64,000 bases of DNA from Pisaster brevispinus (Eukaryota > Echinodermata > Asteroidea > Forcipulatida > Asteriidae), in the NCBI GenBank assembly GCA_023634235.1, contig JAMKCF010000013.1, positions 16,493,705 to 16,557,704 of the forward strand, written 5' to 3'. Both the position numbers and the translations under genes were made by a program. The first letter of the stretch is position 1; the number at the start of each line of letters is the position of its first letter. The notes under the pieces were generated by a model. The model was not told the DNA's origin. It ran no database searches and saw only the letters and a list, made by a program, of their open reading frames with translations. Below are positions 56,010 to 64,000 of the stretch, piece after piece.

Positions 56010-56998
56010 CAGTCCTTCTGATCTGAGGCGTGCGATCGCACCCGCACGCCATCGCACGCCTAAAAGCTTCCTCAGGCGTGCGAAAAATCACACGCCTGAT
56101 CCCTCCATAACGCACGCCTTGGCAAACATTTACAGCGTCATCATACTTCATAATTTGTAAATTAAAATGACGTTGTAAAATTAATTGTTTATTATTTTCA
56201 AAATCCTTCAAAATTTTGGCGATAAAGTCCCTAGTCTTGATATTTACTAGCCGCGATCGTTCATTTCAGTAAACGAACGTTAAAACACGCATGCACATTG
56301 TTAGTCTGGCTCTCTCCTCCATGTTCCATACCACAATACGTAGGCGAGTAGGGAAACACACAACTCGATTTTCCAGGGGTTAGAAGACGTGCGGTGGAGT
56401 CTAATCGCGACCTCCTTCCGGTGATATATTATACAAAATGTTAACCTCGTACTCATAAACACATCGCTCTCGCCGCACAATTTTCCCTAATGTGGGCCAA
56501 TCGTTCGACCGATCGTTCAATGGAAAATGTATTGCAAAAGAAGCTTTAAATAAGCGATCCTTTATTTACGAATCCATTAAAAATGATTGTTGATGAAAAA
56601 AGTATTATTTTGTAGGCAAAATAGACCCCCATGGTATTATTAAGGGCAGAAATTAGGGGATAAGATCGTTCAAAAACGCAAGTTTGTGAATTTCACTTCC
56701 ATTTTATTTTTTTATTTTTTTTTATTATTTTTTTTTTTTAGCTTCGACAATTGTATGCACTTTTGAGTGTTTAGATAAATAAGTGTATGGGAGATTTTGT
56801 TGATAAAGTGTCCAGTGTACAACCAATTGTACCTTCACAAGATCCCTTGCCATGTCGTTTTAAGTACATCACTACCCGCTGTTTAGTTTTAAGAAAACCG
56901 ACTTTAAATTGACCAGCCAGTACCACAAAAATCACACGCCTAGAAGAATCCAGGTGTGCTTTTTTCACACACCTGGAATTTTCAAATCAGAAGGACTG
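56010..56998. mobile_element. TIR element family O, about 1 kb, non-autonomous
   Basis: Bounded on both sides by TATATA plus the inverted end CAGTCCTTCTGAT (56010-56022 and the complement at 56986-56998). The left subterminal region is packed with GGCGTGCG/CGCACGCC palindromes (for example 56027-56034 with 56043-56050). The right one holds CACACGCCTAG and CAGGTGTG..CACACCTG. No frame longer than about 85 codons and no transposase motif. Confidence 0.85.
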
Positions 56999-57004
56999 TA
57001 TATA

Positions 57005-57830
57005 GCAGAGGGAAAGAAAGATTACAACATAAAAAAAAAAAATTAATAATATTAATAATTGTAATAAAATAAACAACAACAGCAACAACATTTTTACAGG
57101 TTTGAGCCTTGAAAGAGAGTTCATTAATCTGACAAAATATCTAAATGAAAATTTGTCTTTCCTTACATTTTTTTTTTCGCAAAAAAATAAATAAATAAAA
57201 TAACAAGTTTATAGAGGCTGATAGATCGCTAGGAAAAAATAAATGAAATCCCGCTTGACATTAAAGTAATAACTGCAGTTCTCTCATGGTATGTAAAGTA
57301 AAACAAAATCCAATTTCCTGACAGAGCAGTTCATAAAATGCCTCCAGTCAAGATCTGCTGATAACTTTAATAATGTTAAATGTCAATTAAGTTGGATTGT
57401 TACAATTCTTAATCAGTATGCACAATATCTGACATTTAGACCTGAATTGCCCTTATCGAAGAACTGCCAAGCCATCTTGTCTTAAAGACAAAGTATAAGA
57501 TATGAGTTTATCAGGAAAGCTTGTGAGTGTTGCTTGCACCAAACATCTTAAGATATATTTCCATCTTAAATGTTTTCCATTCAAGAATATGGAATCCAGT
57601 TTGAATTAACTCGCTGGGTGGCAAGGCAGTTAAATGCTAACAAATTAGGCCTATCACCAAAATAAAAGTGTTCATAAAACCAGCATGTCAATTTCAAACA
57701 GCTAAGTAAAAGTACCAACACATCATGAGAATATATTTTATGTACCATATTTTTTCCTGAAATATTTTCTTGTCAGAGTACACGAAAGGTAGGAGTATTG
57801 TATTGTTCATGTGAACAGTACCACACACTT
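57005..57830. other. A+T-rich unique sequence
   Basis: Low-complexity AT and ACA repeats at 57030-57090 and a purine-rich run near 57180-57200. Nothing recognised. Confidence 0.4.
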
Positions 57831-57834
57831 GATT

Positions 57835-58034
57835 AGGACCCAATTTCATAGAGCTACTCTAACTCTAGCACAAAAAGTAGCTAAGCACAACTAAATGATG
57901 CTTACCAGAATAAGGTTACCAGCCAAAATACAATGTCACATGTACAATGTGACTGGTGGTCTGCTTATTATTGCTTAGCAGGAAATTGTTGAATAGTGTT
58001 TTTTGCTTAGTTTTAGCTCTATAAAATCTGGCCC
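57835..58034. mobile_element. Hairpin element family K, copy 1
   Basis: The left end AGGACCCAATTTCATAGAGC and right end TAGCTCTATAAAATCTGGCC are inverted. The interior has AAGCACAACTAAATGATGCT, then AGGTTACCAGCCAAA, a GTCACAT..ATGTGAC hairpin and GTCTGCTTATTATTGCTTAG. A partial copy lies at 33766-33932. End similarity to family J (CCAATTTCATRG). Confidence 0.8.
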
Positions 58035-58039
58035 ATCTG

Positions 58040-60080
58040 CTGAAAATGCAAGAAAACATGCGCAAACACAGCAATGTTATCCCTTCTCAAAATGTGCTTT
58101 CAAAAGTTGTTCAAGTTCTGTTTTTGTATTAACTAACATTGAAGGCTTTAATGAAGGTTTTACAGTGCCTGTAAGTAGAATGAAAGAACTTTAGAGTTCA
58201 GAGCCTTTTAAACAAATGTCTTAATTACATTATCTTTTTGGGGTTTTTTTTCTGCTAAGAATGAATGAGCTATTAGTTCTGTATTGCATTGCTTTTGGCT
58301 CTTATCTTTTAGATACACAAGTGCTGCAGGCTTTGTGTAAAGCAAACAGGCTCTTTTGCTCAGACTACTGTCTTGTTCTGTTCTTGTGTCTTTGTTGCAG
58401 TGACATGTAGGTTTATCTTTTTTGGATGGTTGTCAATGTACTTCAAGATTTTGGCTGTAAGGTGGTTTAAACTTCCTTCCAACATTCCACCCGAATGATC
58501 TCTGCTGTAAACAACGCTTTCAGTAAAAAAAAGATTCCTCTTCCCGATTCTTTTTAATCTGCATGCATTTTCTCGCTTGATGAAATTACTTTTCTAGTCA
58601 CGATGAAAAACAGCGGTCTACCATGTAAACAGCGAATGGGATGATCTTTAGTGCATCTAGATTTCTACAGAAGCATCAGCATTATTTGTGGTGTAGTTGC
58701 TTGTACTGTTGCCGCGCTAGCTAGATCACTTGTAGATTCTGTAATTGGTTGTATCCATCAATGGTGCACAATTTGATTATTTATTCTTAAGAAAAGTGCA
58801 ATCGTCTGCTGCCAATCTTATAGTTAAGGTAACCTGTGCAGTGTATGCATCAACACCTTTCCATCCTGCCTGTTACAGCGCGTACACACGGTACCCGGCG
58901 CTGTCACTTTGATGTGTTTACTCCAGAATTAAATGCACTTTTCCTGCAAGAAAATAACCCAATGATCTCTCTATGTATAGACGATTGGCCCAGTCAAGTG
59001 CAAAATATGCGCAGTTTAATTCGCAAATGGAATTTGTTTCCAAGGTGCTTTTCTCCATCCCAACCCCCCCCCCCCCCCATTTAATCCTCACTGCTGCGAT
59101 TAGTATGACTGCATATGCGTGCACGGTACAGCGGTCATTTGCTTTCAGGTGGTTGGGTACAGAGCAGTTGCCAACTTTGGTTTTAATCTATGTCGGAGAT
59201 CGCAGTAGCGTACTAAATGCCCTGATGTTCTGTGTCGGTTTGGTCCTACGGTGACCTTAGCCGGTGCACTTATCTATTATCGATTGGAGAAGGATTTAGC
59301 ATAGTGAGTGTTCAGCCAGATTGGGGAGACTGAGAAAATATGAAGGTGGATGTAAATAAGACACAATAGGAGAAGATGATGGACGGGGAATAGATGCAAG
59401 ATCTTAGCTGTCCCAGATATAAGATACACGAGAAATAGAGAAGATGTTCGGAGTAAATGGGATTGGGCCGTCAGTCAGTAAAAGGGCAGGTGTGAATGCC
59501 TTTCAATCAAGGATCCTGTATGTCTTGCATTTTTGGGGGCAGTAGTAATCAGCCAAAGCCCATTACAAAAATTATAGTTTATACCACCTTAAAGGGATGC
59601 TGCAATGTGAATTGTGGAAGAGTGGAACCATGAATTTAAATCTGAGCAAATGACTTTGATTGAATTAGTGTACAACAATGTTCATGAAAATAGAGGTATC
59701 ACTGTATTGTGGGTTTTTTTCAGGCAGGTGGTTCCTCACAAACTGTAAACCAAGTTAGCTTTATAGACCAAGTATAACTAAGTTAGGCTGTGTCTGAATT
59801 GGTGGCTACGGCTGGATTGCTGCATTATTGTGCCTTGAAATATAAGACATCCTTAGCAACACCCTTAGCGATATTGGTAGCCGTAGCCGACAACAGTTTT
59901 AAACTTTCCCATGTCTTTTGATTTTTGAATACATTGGCAAGAACAGTTCAAAGGTGCCTGGTTTAATGCCTTGCTCCTGCAAGCAATGATGCTGTTTATA
60001 AATTGTCATACAAAGAATTACTGTAATTCAAAAAAGTTAAAATTTTGCTTCAGCAAGCACCCATCCACAATTCTCAGTGA
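58040..60080. other. Unique sequence, GC-richer at 58830-59300
   Basis: C15 tract at 59064-59078. Overlapping plus- and minus-strand frames at 58836-59254 lack any family features. Confidence 0.4.
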
Positions 60081-60085
60081 ATGTG

Positions 60086-60157
60086 TTTGTTTTTTGTATA
60101 CTTTGCCAGTTTGTTTTCTGTATACTTTGCCAGTTTGTTTTCTGTAAACTTTGCCAT
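60086..60157. repeat. Tandem repeat, 24-bp unit x3
   Basis: Three near-identical units of the form TTTGTTTTCTGTATACTTTG plus CCAG, adjacent and in phase. Confidence 0.95.
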
Positions 60158-60159
60158 TA

Positions 60160-61950
60160 CATTTAAAACAAGGATATATGCCTATATTTTGGTTAGTTTT
60201 TCAGCATTTTATCCTTTTCTTCTCCAAAGCATGGTAAGCTGATAATATCCTGAAGTACTAATTTCATTTTTTTTTTTGTTAACAAGTACTTAACCAAAAG
60301 AGAAACTGACTGGGTAAATTTTTAAATAAAAATTATAAAATTTTAAATGTTAAAAATTTTTAAATTGTAAAAGTAAATTCTTTGTTCAACCTAAAGAAAA
60401 ATTCAAAAAAGTTACAAATTTGCTTCAGTTTGATGCCTCATCCTTTCTGTTAAAAAAATGTGTCCTTCAAACTTCTTCGGAAATTTCTTTTATACCTCAA
60501 TTGTCTTCCTTATAGTGGATTCTTATTAAAATTGTTTGCACATCATTTTTCAATTTCAAACTTTGTCATTATGATCAAATCAAAATCATATCATTTTTGC
60601 ACCCTGATAATTTAAAAAGTTCTATTTAGAATATGTCAAACTAGTTTAAATTTTCTTTGCCATAACTTTGTTTTGAAGTCTCCTCTCCTCTCGTGAATAT
60701 TTCCACACTTTACCATTTTGAAAAATATTTGAAGTTGAGAATAAAGAGAACTGAATTGCCCACATTTATAAAAATGGTTGTTTATCTGACAAAATGCCAG
60801 AAACTGTTTCCACATGTGAATGTGAAAGTTGGAAATAAAGTGGTTATTGATCGTTCATGGTAAGTGGAAATATCAGGAGAAATATGGCTGTATGCGCCAC
60901 TTGAAGCCTTTTGCTTATTCCCATCTAGATACTGTCTAATGGAATAGGGAATCGATGGTTATGTATCTACCTGATTCTAAACCTCATCTTCATATGTGTG
61001 CATCTCGATTTGTTTCTTCTGGTTCGGTCTGATTGATGGCTTGACAAGTAATGCAGAGAGAGCTGACATATCTTAAGATTGTGACATTCAGCGTTTTATC
61101 AGCAGTGGCCTGTTTTCTAAGACACAGCCTCTCGGAGTCCTCATATATCTATCATCCTCAATGCGGCATCCTGAGATGGTCTTAAAGACCCCAAAAAAGA
61201 TTCCCCCCCCCCACCATCTCTGCGTTACCAGTAAGACTTCATCGGGTTTGTAATTTTGTCTTGTTGTTTTGTTTATTAGGGAGTACAGCACATGAGTTAG
61301 GTTGACGTCATTCATGCAATCCATACTCGTTGCTCGTGACAAAGAGCACACAACACAGTGTCAGTAACACTACTTGAATGATAAACTTCCACTGTTTTAC
61401 ATGACTGCAATCCTGAACTTAAGTTGTTGACAGCTCCTTAGGAGCCATAGTCTGTGGCCATCTATAATTGGAGCATAGTGCATGGCCTGTTCTCGGTGCA
61501 AAGTATTCTTCACCCAGCACATTTTATAATGTATTCCAGTCAGAGTTCTCTCTCTGGATGACCTTTTTTTTAAAGTCAGTACATCCTAACAATGTTGCAG
61601 TGGTATGGAGGTGTACAACCTCAGCTGGACTAATACTCCTTGTTGATGTTACTTGTACCTGCAAAGACCTAACATAATACAGTAACAGTCAGACTTTGTC
61701 ATTTTTTCCAAGATCAAATAGGAAACTCTAAAAGGCCTGGTCATCCTCGATGATGCAGACTGAAGAGTGATGTTTGTTTATGGAGATTTGCGCCAAAGAT
61801 TCTCAAAAGTTGAGCACAGTTCAACTGAGTTTATTATTCACAAATTGATCACAGAAGTTTCCTTTCCCTTTCAGTGAAGTATGAAACAACCTTAAAGTTG
61901 AATTGTCATCTTAAGTTGTCAGAAGAATGAGAACCAACCGTTGTGATTTC
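60160..61950. other. Unique sequence
   Basis: A+T-rich to 60900, then moderately GC-richer at 61000-61460. C10 at 61203-61212. Nothing recognised. Confidence 0.4.
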
Positions 61951-61954
61951 TGAG

Positions 61955-62043
61955 AATTAAAAAAAAAAATTACAAGAGCGGGACTTGAACCTGCAACATC
62001 CAGATTAACGTGTGGGCGCTCTACCAAGGGAGCTATCTAGCCT
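61955..62043 (-). mobile_element. tRNA-Asn-like SINE or tRNA pseudogene, family S4 copy 3
   Basis: The minus-strand head 61971-62042 reads GGCTAGATAGCTCCCTTGGT, a loop with CGTTAA implying a GUU anticodon, a B box GGTTCAAGTCC and a T-run pol III terminator (AATTTTTTTTTT). The anticodon and acceptor stems mispair, so it is not a functional tRNA. Confidence 0.7.
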
Positions 62044-62044
62044 G

Positions 62045-62640
62045 TCTCCCTAATTTGTCAGTAGCTTTTTTCTGGGGTGCCAGTCAGAAGCCATTCAACC
62101 TGTAACTGCCGTATAGCCAGGAGTCACGACCAAGTTTACAACACAACCTGCGAACATTACAAAACAATTTGAGCTTGATTTCTTAAGAGCAGGGTCCAAG
62201 CTCCATGTTGAGTAAAAATGGTGACTCCAAGTTCAACTCGAACACAATACTGCTTTATGACGACCTGTAAAGATGCTGTATTGGTGTCAGCTGCTTCTCC
62301 TATCCGTGTCAATTTCTTCAGGGCATAAGAGTGGTTTCTTATTCCATAAGACTAGATACAACAGAGATTTATCTTCCTTTAGTGAGGAATAAACTGTAGC
62401 CTTGAATGAGAGTATGCTGTTCTACATCCAGAGGGATATTTGTCTTTTGTGTGTTTCATGCTGGTTTGCTTCTGGGGCAAGAAGAGCAAAGCATTTCTTA
62501 CCAACAGTTTACTGAAAAATGTTGTCCCATTTGTCATCTTCATTTCATCAATTGTCATTTTCATGTTTTTTTTGTTTGTTCATTTGCCTTATGTTTATGA
62601 TTCAGGCAAATTTGTAGGGCAAGAGACTTGCATGCACAAT
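62045..62640. other. Unique sequence
   Basis: Nothing recognised. Confidence 0.4.
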
Positions 62641-62642
62641 CA

Positions 62643-62835
62643 GTAGGATTTGAAACTTTGCATGGTGGGGATACAATCTAGTTAGGTTTGCAGTAAAACC
62701 ATGTACATGAGTGGGATTTCAAACTTTGCATGGTGAAGATACAATCTAATGTAGTAAGTTTTTTTTTCAGTAACACTATGTACAGGAGTAGGAATTGAAA
62801 CTTTGAGTGGTAGAAATACAATCTAGTGAGGAGTT
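62643..62835. repeat. Tandem repeat, 68-77-bp unit x3
   Basis: Three units starting at about 62643, 62711 and 62788. Each has GTRGGAWTTSAAACTTTG then TGGT..GATACAATCTA or TGGT..AATACAATCTA and a T-rich linker that has expanded in the second unit. Confidence 0.85.
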
Positions 62836-62839
62836 TCAG

Positions 62840-63655
62840 ATTTCGTTACAGTTTCAGGTTCCATTACAGGTTTTATAAAATATTATAATCAAACATGTCA
62901 GGCTTATTATTGATACATACTGATAAGTTACTTCCATTCTGAGAAATTCAAGTATTTGGACAGATATCCACAAGACTAAATGGTAAGTCTTCTTGACCTA
63001 AGCATGCTTGGTGTGGGTCCAACTTTTGTAAAATCTTAATAAACTTACTTAAAAATGAGCTGCATAGTAAATGCACAAACTTTTTACTTCAGAAGAAAGA
63101 AGCAAATTGACATTTGTACAAATGTTAATGAACATTGTATGTATCCTTTTTTGAAACAAACTATCATTTAAGACAGTGATTTCATTGGAATTCTTGCAAC
63201 AAAACCTAGCATAAAATATTAGGTTTTTTAAATTATTATTCAGACCCACTTTGACCTATTTCGAAAAAGAATGAACATCAAAATTATAAAGCATTTAATT
63301 TGTACATTAAAACAAAAAGTTACTTGACTGAGAATACTGCACTTGAAGAGTTTTACGGGGCTGGGCTGGGGGGGGGATGTCAAAGTCAACACAACATAAA
63401 GGTACTCTGTTGCAAACCAATGAAATTCGAAAATGAAGTGTAGAGTCTGCACCTATTGTATTGCTGTATGTATCTATCAGCATTCAACTCAGAAGTGTAC
63501 ATATACATCTGCTCTCTGGTTCTGTCAGTGTAATGTTTCCAGCTTTCTATTGCCCCAGGTGTCTCACAAATTCATTACCTTTGAAACATGAAGCTTGAGA
63601 AGGAGACTACTTGTATTAAAGTGAATGTACAGAATCATTGTTGGGCCGTGTACTT
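62840..63655. other. Unique sequence
   Basis: G9 at 63368-63376. No repeat or gene recognised. Confidence 0.4.
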
Positions 63656-63659
63656 TCAT

Positions 63660-63854
63660 CAGAGCTGCCAACTCTCCCTGATTCTGCAAAATGTTCCCTG
63701 AAAATAAATCTTTCCACATTCTGATGAACGAATTTGACAATCTCCCTGACTATGGAAACTTTTCCCCTCTTATGTTGAATGTAATTCTAAATATCTGTGT
63801 GATTGTTGGAAAAAAAATCTCCCTGATTACAAGCAGGAAATGTTGACAGCTCTG
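63660..63854. mobile_element. hAT-like MITE with CAGAGCTG ends
   Basis: 195 bp bounded by CAGAGCTGCCAACTC and ATGTTGACAGCTCTG. TCTCCCTGATT or TCTCCCTGACT occurs three times inside. The flanks CTTTCAT and TTTTCATT are a near-match direct repeat. The CAGAGCTG(C/T)CAACTC end resembles MITE ends that I recall from other invertebrates, usually placed with hAT. Confidence 0.75.
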
Positions 63855-64000
63855 TTTTCATTCCAACCAACTGGTTTTCATGCGACATATCTTAAAATTT
63901 CATTAAAAAAGTAAATGTGCTCATCTTTTTTGAGAAAAACAAAAACTCAGAGAAAAACAGTACGTGGAATGTTTGCATGCCTGTGTCTTTTGCTCTGCAT

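Overview
The window reads as non-coding, A+T-rich nuclear DNA of a metazoan. The best guess is an echinoderm, possibly a sea star: many dispersed repeats resemble short inverted-repeat elements and tRNA-derived SINEs that I associate from memory with that phylum. That attribution is recollection, not a search result. There is no bacterial gene density, no operon, no rRNA gene, no intact tRNA and no long conserved reading frame. The longest open frames (up to 187 codons) have no recognisable domain and mostly lie antisense to, or inside, repeats.

What can be read directly is a dense mosaic of mobile-element remains. I separate at least nine families of foldback or terminal-inverted-repeat elements. 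They are labelled B, B', C, D, G, J, K, L and O here, and most have two or more copies in the window. There are four tRNA-derived SINE families (S1-S4), three degraded 3' ends of non-LTR retrotransposons (about 21.3-21.6, 39.2-39.6 and 48.9-49.1 kb), two hAT-like MITEs (5752-6019, 63660-63854) and several short tandem arrays. The most striking object is at 16553-17345: 24 units of a 32-bp palindromic satellite enclosed by inverted ends, so the whole locus is a transposon-like foldback.

Layout: 0-8 kb is mostly unique sequence with nested C/B' (2.35-2.81 kb), D (2.92-3.37 kb), SINE S2 and a hAT-like MITE. 8-20 kb holds L and CA/G-rich elements, a 44-bp tandem array, B, C, D and G copies, the satellite foldback, and a second nest of C with B' and B. 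20-28 kb holds a LINE tail abutting a CRE/YY1 promoter-like module, SINEs S1 and S3, and hairpin MITE J. 28-33 kb is quiet. 33-41 kb holds S2, K, two H copies, the head-to-head chimera of B, G, a LINE relic and S4. 41-48 kb is GC-richer unique sequence with a few possible exons or conserved non-coding islands. 48-50 kb holds a SINE/LINE pair and L. 50-56 kb is mostly unique. 56-57 kb is a roughly 1-kb TIR element (O). 57-64 kb holds K, short tandem repeats, S4 and a MITE.

Possible protein-coding exons were looked for by hand through splice-site context. A handful (for example minus-strand 51330-51449 with a phase-compatible 28-nt exon at 52216-52243) are reported at low confidence. No gene product could be identified. 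The window is most simply intergenic or large-intron sequence.
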